Source of the DNA: Halocynthiibacter namhaensis
GTDB lineage: Bacteria; Pseudomonadota; Alphaproteobacteria; Rhodobacterales; Rhodobacteraceae
Direction of reading: 5' to 3'
Assembly (NCBI RefSeq): GCF_000812685.1
Contig: NZ_JWIF01000011.1
Location: 1 to 64,000 of the forward strand
DNA length: 64,000 nucleotides
Shown: piece after piece, positions 8,875 through 17,746 of the stretch
Numbering within the stretch: the stretch's first letter is position 1
Layout: the number at the start of each line of letters is the position of its first letter
Notes under the pieces: generated by a model
Databases searched by the model: none
The model's input: only the letters and a program-made list of their open reading frames with translations
What the model was told of the DNA's origin: nothing
Translations under genes and position numbers: made by a program

Positions 8875-9725
8875 CGGACGCGATTGAGATTTTTGAATGT
8901 GGGCCACGGGATGGTTTGCAGAATGAAAAACGCCAGATCCCCACGGCCGAGAAAATCGCGCTGGTGGATTGCTTGTCGCGCGCGGGCTTTCGCCGGATTG
9001 AATGCGCGAGTTTCGTGTCGCCCAAATGGGTGCCTCAGATGGCGGACAGTGCGGATGTTTTGGCAGGTATCACGCGGGCGGATGGCATCAGCTATGCGGC
9101 GCTGACACCAAATATGCGCGGCTATGAGGGCGCGATTGCGGCCAAGGCGGATGAGATTTCGATCTTTGGATCGGCCTCGGAAGGGTTCTCAAAAGCCAAT
9201 ATCAACGCGAGCATTGCGGAAAGTCTTGAGCGGTTCAAACCGATCATGGAGGCCGCGCGTCATGTGGATATGCCGGTGCGCGGCTATGTGTCTTGCGTGA
9301 CCGATTGCCCCTATGACGGCAAGGTTGACCCGGATGAGGTGGCGCGTGTGGCGGAAGCTTTGTTCGCCATGGGCTGCTATGAGATTTCGCTGGGCGACAC
9401 GATTGGTCAAGCGACGCCCGATAGCATTGCGAAGATGCTTTTGAAGATGCGTGATGTCGTGCCTGTGCACCGTTTGGCCGGGCATTATCACGACACATCT
9501 GGACGGGCGATTGATAATATTGATGCGTCTATTTCGCTTGGCGTGAAGGTGTTTGATGCGGCTGTTGGCGGTCTTGGCGGCTGTCCTTATGCGCCGGGTG
9601 CTGCCGGAAATGTGGCGACGGAACGTGTGATGGAACATTGCGAACGCATCGGGATTGATACGGGTCTTGACGCGAATGTCGTGCAGGAAGCGGCTGTTAT
9701 GGCACGTAAAATGCGCGAAAGTTAA
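8871..9725 (+). CDS. mvaB: Hydroxymethylglutaryl-CoA lyase
   Basis: The 284-residue lyase cleaves 3-hydroxy-3-methylglutaryl-CoA to acetoacetate and acetyl-CoA, the last step of leucine catabolism. The TIM-barrel signatures are clear: GPRDGLQNEK at the N-terminus, YEISLGDTIGQATP, the metal-binding GHYHDTSGRA and the active-site loop GGLGGCPYAPGAAGNVATE with the catalytic Cys. The length matches bacterial HMG-CoA lyases. The ATG overlaps the end of the GST-like gene by 4 bp. The gene is also called liuE or hmgL in leucine/isovalerate clusters. No missing catalytic residues were noticed. Confidence 0.94.
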   Translation: MTDAIEIFECGPRDGLQNEKRQIPTAEKIALVDCLSRAGFRRIECASFVSPKWVPQMADSADVLAGITRADGISYAALTPNMRGYEGAIAAKADEISIFGSASEGFSKANINASIAESLERFKPIMEAARHVDMPVRGYVSCVTDCPYDGKVDPDEVARVAEALFAMGCYEISLGDTIGQATPDSIAKMLLKMRDVVPVHRLAGHYHDTSGRAIDNIDASISLGVKVFDAAVGGLGGCPYAPGAAGNVATERVMEHCERIGIDTGLDANVVQEAAVMARKMRES

Positions 9726-9728
9726 GAG

Positions 9729-10232
9729 ATGGGCTTCATCCACAGGCTGGAAAGCTTCATGGGCATGACGGATGCCATTTGGCTGCGTCACGCGAACCCT
9801 TGGTCGGTTTGGACACGGTTTACGCTGCTGCCGCTGTTCAGTCTTGCGATCTGGTCGCGTGATTGGATTGGCGGTTGGGCATGGCTTGTGGTCGGGCTGG
9901 TTCTGATTTGGAACTGGCTGAACCCGCGTTTGTTTCAGGTGCCGCAGCACCTGGACAATTGGGCATCTCGGGGCGTTTTGGGGGAACAGATTTATCTGAA
10001 GCGTACAGATGAAGTTGCGCAACATCATCTGATTTGCCTGAGGGTTTTGATGGTTATCACGATCCCTGGAATGGGGTTGATGGCCTGGGGGGTGTGGCAG
10101 TTTGACCTGATGGCGACGGTGACGGGCGTTGCGCTGACAATGATTATGAAAACTTGGTTTGTGGACCGGATGGTTTGGATCTATCTCGACTTTCTGGCGG
10201 CGGACCCTGCGAGGAAACATGGCGATGTATGA
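9729..10232 (+). CDS. Uncharacterised membrane protein (possibly DUF6653)
   Basis: A 167-residue protein that opens MGFIHRLESFMGMTDAIWLR and has about four hydrophobic segments: WTRFTLLPLFSLAIWSRDW, GGWAWLVVGLVLIWNWLNP, VLMVITIPGMGLMAWGVW and MATVTGVALTMIMKTWFV. The pattern (FMGMTDAIWLRHANPWSVWTR then a polytopic core) resembles what I recall as DUF6653, but I am not sure. It starts 3 bp after the HMG-CoA lyase stop, and its 3' end overlaps the hydratase gene, so it belongs to the operon. Function unknown. Confidence 0.6.
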   Translation: MGFIHRLESFMGMTDAIWLRHANPWSVWTRFTLLPLFSLAIWSRDWIGGWAWLVVGLVLIWNWLNPRLFQVPQHLDNWASRGVLGEQIYLKRTDEVAQHHLICLRVLMVITIPGMGLMAWGVWQFDLMATVTGVALTMIMKTWFVDRMVWIYLDFLAADPARKHGDV

Positions 10233-11007
10233 AACGATTACAATTGAAACCGATGCGCGCGGTGTCGCGACGCTGACGTTGAACCGACCTGAAAAACACA
10301 ACGCGATGTCGGCACAGATGTTGGCCGAGCTAACGCAGGCGGCAGGGCAGCTTGGTGCGGATGACAGCGTGCGTGTCGTGATCCTTGCCGCTGGCGGTAA
10401 GTCGTTCTGCGCCGGTGGGGATCTGCGCTGGATGCAAGATCAGATGGCGGCGGATCCGGTTGCGCGTATGTGCGAGGCGCGCAAATTGGCCGAGATGTTG
10501 CAAGCGCTGAACACCATGCCCAAGCCTTTGATCGGGCGCGTGCAGGGCAACGCTTTTGGCGGCGGCATTGGGATGCTGTCTGTTTGTGATGTGGCGATTG
10601 GTGTCGAGGGCGCAAAATTTGGGCTGACGGAAACCCGGCTTGGTCTAATCCCGGCCACCATTGGGCCTTATGTTTTGGCTCGGATGGGCGAGGGTAAGGC
10701 ACGGCGTGTCTTTATGTCGGCGCGTCTGTTTGGTGCGGATGAAGCACGTGACATGGATTTACTGGCGCGTGTCGTTTCGCTGGATGACCTAGATGCGGCG
10801 ATTGAGGCCGAAGTCGTGCCTTACCTGTCTTGTGCGCCGCGTGCGGTTGCAGATGCCAAGGCTTTGGCGCGTGCTTTGGGGCCGCGCATCGATGATGAGG
10901 TGATTGATATGTCGATTGCCGCGCTGGCAGGGCGTTGGGAAGACGCGGAAAGTGCCGAGGGCATTGGTGCGTTCTTTGACAAACGTAAAGCGTCTTGGAA
11001 CACGTAG
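10219..11007 (+). CDS. liuC: Methylglutaconyl-CoA hydratase (enoyl-CoA hydratase family)
   Basis: A 262-residue crotonase-fold enzyme that hydrates 3-methylglutaconyl-CoA to HMG-CoA, the step between MccAB and HMG-CoA lyase. The oxyanion-hole segments are KSFCAGGDLRWM and NAFGGGIGMLSVCDVAIG, and the catalytic Glu region is FGLTETRLGLIPATIGPYV. The RLGLIPATI form is common in methylglutaconyl-CoA hydratases. Start at ATG 10219 (MAMYE) or ATG 10225, behind GAGGA at 10211. Either start overlaps the previous membrane gene. The identity within the broad crotonase family depends on operon context. It is the last gene of the cluster, and a kinase gene converges from the other strand 6 bp later. Confidence 0.88.
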   Translation: MAMYETITIETDARGVATLTLNRPEKHNAMSAQMLAELTQAAGQLGADDSVRVVILAAGGKSFCAGGDLRWMQDQMAADPVARMCEARKLAEMLQALNTMPKPLIGRVQGNAFGGGIGMLSVCDVAIGVEGAKFGLTETRLGLIPATIGPYVLARMGEGKARRVFMSARLFGADEARDMDLLARVVSLDDLDAAIEAEVVPYLSCAPRAVADAKALARALGPRIDDEVIDMSIAALAGRWEDAESAEGIGAFFDKRKASWNT

Positions 11008-11013
11008 AATAGA

Positions 11014-13569
11014 TCAGATAAATTCGTTCTCAATCAGTATTTTACGGGTGGTTTCTGTGGCTGCGCCCACTTGGGTCATAAGGGTTGTGCGCGATGGAAC
11101 ATCACCTGTGTCATCTTGTTTTGACAGATGTGCCAGCAGCTCTTGCAATTTGGTCAAACCCAAGATTGCGGCGGCACCGGCGGCTTTATGGGCTTGGCTT
11201 GTGAACGCGTCGCTGTCGATATCTACGGTCGCGGTTTGAACCAAGGCCAGTTCGTCGAAAAACTCGATAAGGGTTTTGGTGGTGGTCAGCGCCCCGAGAA
11301 TTTCGCGCAGCTCGTTTAACACCGGGATGGAGACATCCGTCGTCCTGTCTGTCGGCCCATTGGGCAGAGTTTGGAACTGTAGCAAATCGCGCAAACGGGA
11401 CAAACGTAGGGGTTTGGCCTCGAAGGTGCATAACTCGGCGAGATCCCCCGCGTTGAAAGCGTCAGGGGATTGGGCAGAAAGGGCGATGATTGGACTGTTT
11501 GCATTGGTGGATGTGCCCGCGCGGATGTGTCGGATGGCTTGAACTCCGTTCATCACAGGCATGTTGATATCCATCAAAATCAGATCAAACGTTTGATCTG
11601 AACACCGTGCAATGGCTTCTGACCCGTCTTGGGCTGTGACGACGTCTTGACCAAGGAAATGCAACATATCACCCAGAACCTGCAAGTTGATCGCATTGTC
11701 TTCGACCACAAGAATTTTTAACCGCGGCAAACTTAGGGGATGCATGGGGGACGGAAGGGGGCATTCATGTGCCGTTACTGCGGGCACAGCCAAGGTCGGA
11801 GCGACAGGTGGCTTATCGGCGAGATCAAGGGTGACAGTGAAGGTGAAACAACTGCCCTGGCCCAACACGCTGTTGACCTGAACAGTGCCTGACATGGATT
11901 GAGCAAGGCGGCGTGAAATCGCGAGGCCCAGGCCATGGCTGTGGTGCTGACGCCCTTCGGGGCGTTCAAAAACGGTGTAGTCGTGAAATATTTCCTCAAG
12001 GCGGTCCGGTGAAATCCCAGGGCCTGTGTCCGTCACCGAGACCTGAAGGTCAGCGGTATAAGCGTTGGCTGTAATGTTGAGTGCAACAAGAATGGTGCCA
12101 TCCTGCGAGAACTTGATGGCATTGCCAAGCAGATTGGTCAGAATGCGGCGGATGGCTTCGACATCGCCGCAGGTTTGAACCAATGTATTGCCACTGCCTT
12201 CCATCGTAATCTGCAGATCTTTTTCATTGGCCAATGGCGTAAGATCGGCGACCACCTTTGCGGCCAAATCATAGGCAATAAAGGGGCTTCGGATCCGGGG
12301 TTGATCGACGCTGTCGGTGCGGATGATATCAAGCGCGTCGTTGATATGTTCCAGAAGGAATTCCCCCGACGATTGCGCCATGTCGATGTATTCGGCCTGT
12401 TTATCCGTGGTCTTTGTGTTGCTCAGCAGATCGAAGACCCCAAGCATCCCATTCAGCGGGGTGCGCATTTCATGGCTTACCATGGCAACAAACCTGGATT
12501 TTGCTTGGTTTGCGCGTTCGGCTGTGTCGCGGGCCTCAATCAGGTGGCGTTCGTTTTCGGCGCGTTGGCTGATGTCGCGGAAATAGGCAATATAATGGGT
12601 GCCTCTTTGATCCGATGCGGGGGTGATGTTGAACTCAATCGGGAATTCCTGCCCAGAGGCACGTTGGGCGGTTAAGATCAAACGTTCGCTATTGACCGCA
12701 GGTGGTTCATCGTTCGACAGCGAGCGTTGAACGTCTTCGAGAAGCGTTGCGCGCAGGCGCTGGGGAACTGCGACTTCTATCAGCGGTTTCATTATTACGT
12801 CGTCGCGGGACCATTGGAAAATCATCTCTGCGGCGGGATTGAAATCGATGATATTGCCGAGATTGTCCATGATGATGATCCCGTCAAGAGATCCTTCAAC
12901 TGTCGCGCTGAGGAAGCGGGACGTGTCGCGTAACATGCGATCCGCAAGTTGGGATTTCTGATAGAGATGACGCATATGGATCACCACCAAGAACAAGGCC
13001 GCCATCAACAACACGACCGTGGCGCTGGTTTGGGCAAGTTGGCGTTTTATCGCGAGGCGGCGAACGGAACTTGCGGAAGCCACGACCTGCGCGCCCAACA
13101 CACCCAATTCGTGGATGTTTGTTTCTGCCAAATGAGCCAATTCCAGAAGCAGATGCAGGTTATCCTTCAAGGGGGCGTCAGATTGAAAAATCGCGTCGCT
13201 GTCCCGGATGAAGGTTACAATGACCGCTTTGGGTTGCTCGAAGCGCGGGTCGCCTTGCGTAAGCCTACCAAGCGTACCGGTTTGGGTGAGATTGTAGCGA
13301 CTAACCAAAATGTCAAAGCGCAGCCGGACGTCGTTTGCGTTGAAAGGCTGTGTTTCATCGTGATGATGCAACGTTTGCTTATACCGAAAATATTCAGTTT
13401 CGAGCTGTGCGAGGCTCCATTGTGTGTTGCCGTCACCAGCCGCGCTTAGATTTTGAACTTGGCGATACAAAGAGAAAGACAGCATGCCCAACAGCACAGC
13501 AAGCAACACGAACAAAAGGGGCAGTTTGACCATGAATGGGCGCAGTTTTTGGAGTTCGTCTTGTTGCAC
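11014..13569 (-). CDS. Hybrid sensor histidine kinase with receiver and HPt domains
   Basis: A membrane-bound hybrid kinase of about 851 residues. The order is: membrane helix near 13-35, a periplasmic sensor of about 150 residues, a second helix (TSATVVLLMAALFLVVI), a PAS domain (SLDGIIIMDNLGNIIDFNPA), HisKA with phospho-His about residue 366 in MVSHEMRTPLNG, HATPase (NLLGNAIKFSQ, VTDTGPGIS, GLGLAISRRLA), a receiver with Asp about 667 in LILMDINMP, and a C-terminal HPt domain with His about 794 in QAHKAAGAAA. GTG 13569 is preferred because GGAG lies five bases upstream; an in-frame GTG at 13617 would add 16 residues. The tripartite layout matches ArcB/TorS-like phosphorelay kinases. The stimulus is unknown. 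An exported molybdopterin-like protein lies just upstream on the same strand. Confidence 0.88.
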   Translation of the reverse strand: MQQDELQKLRPFMVKLPLLFVLLAVLLGMLSFSLYRQVQNLSAAGDGNTQWSLAQLETEYFRYKQTLHHHDETQPFNANDVRLRFDILVSRYNLTQTGTLGRLTQGDPRFEQPKAVIVTFIRDSDAIFQSDAPLKDNLHLLLELAHLAETNIHELGVLGAQVVASASSVRRLAIKRQLAQTSATVVLLMAALFLVVIHMRHLYQKSQLADRMLRDTSRFLSATVEGSLDGIIIMDNLGNIIDFNPAAEMIFQWSRDDVIMKPLIEVAVPQRLRATLLEDVQRSLSNDEPPAVNSERLILTAQRASGQEFPIEFNITPASDQRGTHYIAYFRDISQRAENERHLIEARDTAERANQAKSRFVAMVSHEMRTPLNGMLGVFDLLSNTKTTDKQAEYIDMAQSSGEFLLEHINDALDIIRTDSVDQPRIRSPFIAYDLAAKVVADLTPLANEKDLQITMEGSGNTLVQTCGDVEAIRRILTNLLGNAIKFSQDGTILVALNITANAYTADLQVSVTDTGPGISPDRLEEIFHDYTVFERPEGRQHHSHGLGLAISRRLAQSMSGTVQVNSVLGQGSCFTFTVTLDLADKPPVAPTLAVPAVTAHECPLPSPMHPLSLPRLKILVVEDNAINLQVLGDMLHFLGQDVVTAQDGSEAIARCSDQTFDLILMDINMPVMNGVQAIRHIRAGTSTNANSPIIALSAQSPDAFNAGDLAELCTFEAKPLRLSRLRDLLQFQTLPNGPTDRTTDVSIPVLNELREILGALTTTKTLIEFFDELALVQTATVDIDSDAFTSQAHKAAGAAAILGLTKLQELLAHLSKQDDTGDVPSRTTLMTQVGAATETTRKILIENEFI

Positions 13570-13682
13570 GTGGTCTCCGTCTGGATCTAGGAAAAGACAA
13601 CTGTAATCGGGATGCACAGACCGTTATGGATCTGGTGAGTGGGCTGATATCCCAATGTCGCGCCATATTAGGGCAAGGGTGC

Positions 13683-14171
13683 CTATTCGTCCAGAATTGT
13701 CATGGAAACCAACTGCCAAACGCTGCGCGTGAAGTTGATTTCAGTGCGATATTCTGCTCCGGAATCAAACGGGTAAATCACCCAAAATGGGCCTTTTTCC
13801 CGCACGGACATCGTCTCGCCATCCAAACGTGTGGCGATCAAAGGCGCATGCGGGGTCACATCTTGGATGGACAGGGTCGAGGCGTAATCATTCACGGCGG
13901 TCAGTTTGACTTGGGTCCCGCTGGCCTCAATATGTTCAAGCAGATCATGTAGGGTGACGCCCGAGAAATGCACTTCATCATCCGTCCAGATCGTGGTTGT
14001 TGTGAATTCCGTTTGGGGCAGGGCATCAAGTTGCTGCAGGTCTAGATTTATGACCGTGTCCTCGATTTGTACCCTCAGAGATGGAGTTGTATCTGCAAGC
14101 AGTGAAGGGGGAATGACCAACACGGCTGCAACGAGTGCCAACGTATATGTGGTAATTCGGGACATAAACAT
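13683..14171 (-). CDS. Exported molybdopterin-binding-domain-like protein
   Basis: A 162-residue protein with a signal peptide (TLALVAAVLVIPPSLLA) and a domain resembling the sulfite-oxidase / oxidoreductase molybdopterin-binding fold. Matching features are LDLQQLDALPQTEFTTTTIW, FSGVTLHDLLEHI, KLTAVNDYASTLSIQD and the C-terminal WVIYPFD. It has no cysteine at all, so the Mo-ligating Cys of catalytic members is absent, and a ligand-binding or sensory role is more likely than enzymatic activity. ATG 14171 or 14165 could be the start. It lies 113 bp upstream of the hybrid kinase on the same strand and is divergent from a response regulator. I infer that it may deliver or sense the signal for that kinase. 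Confidence 0.65.
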   Translation of the reverse strand: MFMSRITTYTLALVAAVLVIPPSLLADTTPSLRVQIEDTVINLDLQQLDALPQTEFTTTTIWTDDEVHFSGVTLHDLLEHIEASGTQVKLTAVNDYASTLSIQDVTPHAPLIATRLDGETMSVREKGPFWVIYPFDSGAEYRTEINFTRSVWQLVSMTILDE

Positions 14172-14327
14172 CTGGTGATCCGTCTCTGAGAGTGTCAATA
14201 GAGTGCCGTGAGTTGAAGGATTTTACGAGGTCTATTAGGTGTATGTAAATAGACTTTGGTATATTTTTCATAGGCGCAGTTGTCTTTCCGTGCTAAAATT
14301 ATAAGATTAACTTATGGAGGATCCGCA

Positions 14328-14942
14328 ATGGTGAATGTATTAATCGCGGATGACCATGACCTCGTGCGAGACACGATTGTTGCATTTTTGAACGCAGATA
14401 ATGGTTTCAATGTGCTGGGTGCGGCGACCCTTGATGCCGCATTAGACCTCGCACGTGGCATGACGCCGATGGACGTGATTGTTTTAGATTATAATATGCC
14501 GGGCATGAATGGGCTTGAGGGGCTAAAACGCACCCAAGCATTGTTGCCACATGCACGTGTTGCTTTGATGTCTGGAGTTGCAGGCAAAACCGTGGGGCTT
14601 CAGGCGATGGAATGCGGCGCTGCGGGGTTTTTGTCGAAATCCATGAGCGCCAAATCGATGGTGCATGCCATCCGTTTGATGGCGCAGGGCGAAGCGTTTT
14701 TCCCGTTTGGCTTGGATGACCCGGTTGAACATGCGCAAGACCCGGTTTTGGCAACATTAACCCGGCGAGAACGCGAGACCTTGCAGAGGTTGCAGCGCGG
14801 ATTAAGCAATAAAGAAATCGGGCGTGACCTGGGTCTTCAAGAGGTCACCGTGAAATTGCATGTGAAAACCTTGATGGCGAAACTGGGTGTGAAGAACCGC
14901 ACACAAGCGGCCCTATTTGCCAATGAGCGCGGCTTTCACTGA
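14328..14942 (+). CDS. NarL/FixJ-type (LuxR-HTH) response regulator
   Basis: A 204-residue two-domain regulator. The receiver begins VNVLIADDHDLVRDT with the acidic pair and has phospho-acceptor Asp54 in VLDYNMPGMNG. The C-terminal LuxR-type helix-turn-helix is LTRRERETLQRLQRGLSNKEIGRDL and EVTVKLHVKTLMAKLGV. ATG 14328 has the strong ribosome site GGAGG. The gene is transcribed away from the exported molybdopterin-like protein and hybrid kinase, and it is the obvious candidate output of that phosphorelay. Targets are unknown; the downstream nuo operon (400 bp away, same strand) is only one possibility. Confidence 0.9.
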   Translation: MVNVLIADDHDLVRDTIVAFLNADNGFNVLGAATLDAALDLARGMTPMDVIVLDYNMPGMNGLEGLKRTQALLPHARVALMSGVAGKTVGLQAMECGAAGFLSKSMSAKSMVHAIRLMAQGEAFFPFGLDDPVEHAQDPVLATLTRRERETLQRLQRGLSNKEIGRDLGLQEVTVKLHVKTLMAKLGVKNRTQAALFANERGFH

Positions 14943-15342
14943 CTTGTCCGCTCCCAGTTCGCGCCCAGTTCGTACCCAATCTTGCGGGTCTATATGTTTG
15001 GCGTGCTATAGTACCGAATTGCCTTTCGTTGCCGGGTTACAGCAGAGAGTCGCAATAGTATTTTGATCACAGTTTGACCTGTTGTCAGAATGAATTTGAC
15101 GTGACTCTGGCATGGCTTTGGCACAATTTTTTGTGGGCTGTTAACCAATGAAGTATGTTGGTGTCTATTCAATCCCCTTGTTTTTCAGGAAAATTTACAG
15201 GTGAACAGACAAAAAAAGCAAAAATCGCAATGTTGAAAAACTGCAATTGGTTAACGCCCACCGCATTGACCCTGCTGACACAGGCGTTTAAACCCATGGG
15301 CAACCAGGCACGCGTTGCTTTCACGCCACCAAGGAGCCAGAT
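14943..15342 (+). promoter_or_regulatory. 400-bp gene-free leader of the nuo operon
   Basis: No convincing gene lies here. It probably holds the nuo promoter. TGGCATGGCTTTGGCA at 15108-15123 fits the sigma-54 -24/-12 spacing with two mismatches to the consensus. GTTAACCAAT (15140-15149) and ATTGGTTAAC (15246-15255) form a perfect 10-bp inverted repeat 96 bp apart. The stretch between them is AT-rich. A 67-codon ORF at 15155-15358 overlaps the nuoA start but looks non-coding. The nuoA ribosome site AAGGAG is at 15331-15336. Confidence 0.4.
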
Positions 15343-15708
15343 GTGCAAGACCTTCTGAGAGAATATCTCCCCATCCTGATTTTTCTGGCGTTGGCCATCG
15401 GCATTGGACTTGTTTTGATCCTTGCTGCTGTTGTCCTCGCTGTTCGCAATCCCGATCCGGAAAAAGTATCTGCATATGAATGCGGATTTAATGCTTTTGA
15501 CGATGCGCGGATGAAATTTGATGTGCGGTTCTACCTTGTGTCGATCCTGTTCATTATCTTCGATCTTGAGATCGCTTTCCTCTTCCCATGGGCCGTTGCC
15601 TTTAAGGATGTCGGGATGGTCGGTTTCTGGTCTATGATGGTGTTCCTCGGGGTTCTGACCATTGGGTTCGCTTACGAATGGAAGAAGGGGGCACTCGAAT
15701 GGGAGTAA
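15343..15708 (+). CDS. nuoA: NADH-quinone oxidoreductase subunit A
   Basis: A 121-residue membrane subunit of complex I with three membrane helices ([20 protein letters not shown]; then [21 protein letters not shown]; then [19 protein letters not shown]). The conserved loop [27 protein letters not shown] contains the Cys that shifts between active and deactive states in other species. It starts with GTG: the ATG two bases upstream (15341) runs into a stop after five codons, whereas GTG 15343 gives [10 protein letters not shown] and follows AAGGAG. First gene of the nuo operon, overlapping nuoB by 10 bp. Confidence 0.95.
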   Translation: MQDLLREYLPILIFLALAIGIGLVLILAAVVLAVRNPDPEKVSAYECGFNAFDDARMKFDVRFYLVSILFIIFDLEIAFLFPWAVAFKDVGMVGFWSMMVFLGVLTIGFAYEWKKGALEWE

Positions 15709-16229
15709 CCACCGCAGCCACTGCCGGGGAAGACCGTTCGGTCGCCACCGCTGAGCTTAATAAAGAACTTCAGGATAAAGGTTTTATCCTGACCTCCACG
15801 GAAGATGTGATCAACTGGGCCCGCACGGGTTCCCTGCACTGGATGACCTTTGGTCTGGCCTGTTGTGCGGTTGAAATGATGCACACATCCATGCCGCGGT
15901 ATGATCTTGAACGCTATGGCACCGCGCCGCGCGCCTCCCCACGCCAATCTGACTTGATGATCGTTGCGGGCACGCTGACCAATAAAATGGCGCCCGCATT
16001 GCGCAAAGTGTACGACCAAATGCCCGAACCACGTTATGTGATCTCTATGGGATCCTGTGCGAATGGCGGCGGTTATTACCACTATAGCTATTCTGTTGTG
16101 CGTGGCTGTGATCGTATCGTGCCTGTGGATATTTATGTTCCTGGCTGCCCACCCACTGCTGAAGCCTTGATGTACGGGATTTTGCAACTGCAACGCAAAA
16201 TTCGCCGCACCGGCACCATCGCGCGATAA
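15699..16229 (+). CDS. nuoB: NADH-quinone oxidoreductase subunit B (cluster N2)
   Basis: The 176-residue subunit carries the terminal Fe-S cluster N2 that hands electrons to quinone. The four ligands are visible: the tandem pair in [10 protein letters not shown], the Cys in [10 protein letters not shown] and the Cys in [14 protein letters not shown] 15699 lies inside the nuoA 3' end and gives the usual length for Rhodobacteraceae; the longer reading from 15678 adds seven residues encoded in nuoA sequence. It works at the interface with NuoD, NuoH and NuoI. Confidence 0.96.
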   Translation: MGVTTAATAGEDRSVATAELNKELQDKGFILTSTEDVINWARTGSLHWMTFGLACCAVEMMHTSMPRYDLERYGTAPRASPRQSDLMIVAGTLTNKMAPALRKVYDQMPEPRYVISMGSCANGGGYYHYSYSVVRGCDRIVPVDIYVPGCPPTAEALMYGILQLQRKIRRTGTIAR

Positions 16230-16241
16230 GGGGATTTGACA

Positions 16242-16850
16242 ATGGCTGAAGCCCTAAACGAACTTGGTGCATATCTTGAACTGAAACAGCCTGATGCTGT
16301 GATCGGTTATGAGATCAACCATGGTGAATTGACCGTAGATGTTGCCCCAACGGGCATCGTTACGTTGGTTGAGTTTCTGAAGAATGATGCGCGTTGCAAA
16401 TTCTCAAGCTTGATTGATATCACGGCTGTGGATTACCCGTCACGCGACAAGCGTTTCGACATGGTTTACCACTTTCTGTCCATGTATCAGAACCACCGCA
16501 TTCGTCTGCGCAGCCAGCTGCGTGAAGACGAAATGATCGCGTCTATCGTTGATGTGCATCCAAGTGCAAATTGGTTTGAACGCGAAGTTTTCGACATGTT
16601 TGGTATCCTGTTCTCAGGCCATCCAGATCTGCGTCGCATTCTGACGGATTACGGTTTCCGTGGTCATCCGTTGAAGAAAGACTTCCCGACCACTGGTTAT
16701 ACAGAGGTGCGTTACGACGAAGAACTGAAACGCGTTGTGTACGAACCTGTTAACTTGGTTCAGGAATACCGCCAGTTTGATTTCATGTCCCCTTGGGAGG
16801 GCGCGGAATACATTCTTCCCGGTGACGAAAAACAAGAGGCCAAAGGCTGA
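16242..16850 (+). CDS. nuoC: NADH-quinone oxidoreductase subunit C
   Basis: A 202-residue peripheral-arm subunit (30-kDa family). It has the family signature [37 protein letters not shown] near residues 108-145, followed by the conserved tail [15 protein letters not shown]. It is separate from nuoD, as in other alphaproteobacteria and mitochondria, not fused as in E. coli. ATG 16242 follows AGGGG. A sulfotransferase-like gene is inserted between nuoC and nuoD, starting 2 bp after the nuoC stop. Confidence 0.95.
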   Translation: MAEALNELGAYLELKQPDAVIGYEINHGELTVDVAPTGIVTLVEFLKNDARCKFSSLIDITAVDYPSRDKRFDMVYHFLSMYQNHRIRLRSQLREDEMIASIVDVHPSANWFEREVFDMFGILFSGHPDLRRILTDYGFRGHPLKKDFPTTGYTEVRYDEELKRVVYEPVNLVQEYRQFDFMSPWEGAEYILPGDEKQEAKG

Positions 16851-16852
16851 TA

Positions 16853-17746
16853 ATGGAGCAGGCGACGCTCATGTTTGGAATAGGTGCAACGAAAGCGGGG
16901 ACCAGTTGGCTCTACCGTTATCTAAGCATGCATCCAGAGTGCCGCATGCCAGCTGTAAAAGAGCTGCATTATTTCAACAGCGACACGCCTGAAAAAGTGG
17001 ATATGCATGCCCTTCGGATCGAAGGGAAAGCGGATCAACTGATCGCTGCGGCGCAAGACCAAGATGCGAAGAAACAGGTCAAGATGTTGATGTCTGCTGA
17101 AGAACATCGTGAAGCGGCCCGTGTTCTGCGTGCTCCACGTGATGGTCATGCAGCTTATCGCGAGTTGATCTTGAAATCCGCCGAAGATGAAGGCGCGATT
17201 TTGGGCGGCGACATCACGCCAGCTTATGCACTTTTGTCTGAAGATGCGTTGCGCGAGATGTCACAAATGGCCCCGAAAACGCGGTTTATCTACATCATGC
17301 GGGATCCGGTGGATCGCATGTGGTCTAATGTGCGCATGAATGCAATGCGACGTCTGGAAGAGGGGCAGTCTTTGAACGAGTTTGCCAATCTCATTTTGGA
17401 ACGTCTTATCAAATCTGGTCATCATCCGTCGCTGATGCAGCGTTCAGATTATGCTGGAATATTGGAAAAGATGGACAAGGCTTTGCCCGCTGAAGACTGC
17501 AAGGTGGTGTTCTTTGAGCGCCTGTTCCAAGAGAAAACAGTTCGCAGTATTTGTACCTTTCTGGGCATCAATTACCAATCTGCGGATTTTAAGAAGAAGG
17601 TTCATGCCGGTCGCGCAACTGCGATGCGGGGCGACTTGAAAATTGCGGCGCGTGCGCTGCTGGACGACCAGTATAAAGCTGTGGAGGCCCGCTTTGGCGA
17701 GCTGCCCACACGCTGGCAACGAGATATGGCGAAGGTATCAGCATGA
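16853..17746 (+). CDS. Sulfotransferase-like protein within the nuo operon
   Basis: A 297-residue protein with the two PAPS-binding signatures of the sulfotransferase family: the 5'-phosphosulfate loop [17 protein letters not shown] (residues about 9-25) and the 3'-phosphate strand/helix [17 protein letters not shown]. The family moves sulfate from PAPS to an acceptor hydroxyl or amine. The acceptor is unknown; small molecules, lipids, glycans or proteins are all possible. The gene is tightly packed between nuoC (2-bp gap) and nuoD (start overlaps its stop as ATGA), so it is almost certainly co-translated with complex I. Whether it modifies complex I, its quinone or something unrelated cannot be told from sequence. 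Confidence 0.85.
   Translation: MEQATLMFGIGATKAGTSWLYRYLSMHPECRMPAVKELHYFNSDTPEKVDMHALRIEGKADQLIAAAQDQDAKKQVKMLMSAEEHREAARVLRAPRDGHAAYRELILKSAEDEGAILGGDITPAYALLSEDALREMSQMAPKTRFIYIMRDPVDRMWSNVRMNAMRRLEEGQSLNEFANLILERLIKSGHHPSLMQRSDYAGILEKMDKALPAEDCKVVFFERLFQEKTVRSICTFLGINYQSADFKKKVHAGRATAMRGDLKIAARALLDDQYKAVEARFGELPTRWQRDMAKVSA

Noticed and set aside
15155-15358. 67-codon ORF overlapping the nuoA start
   Set aside because: No ribosome site or family resemblance, mixed composition, and it overlaps the nuoA GTG start; more likely part of the nuo leader.
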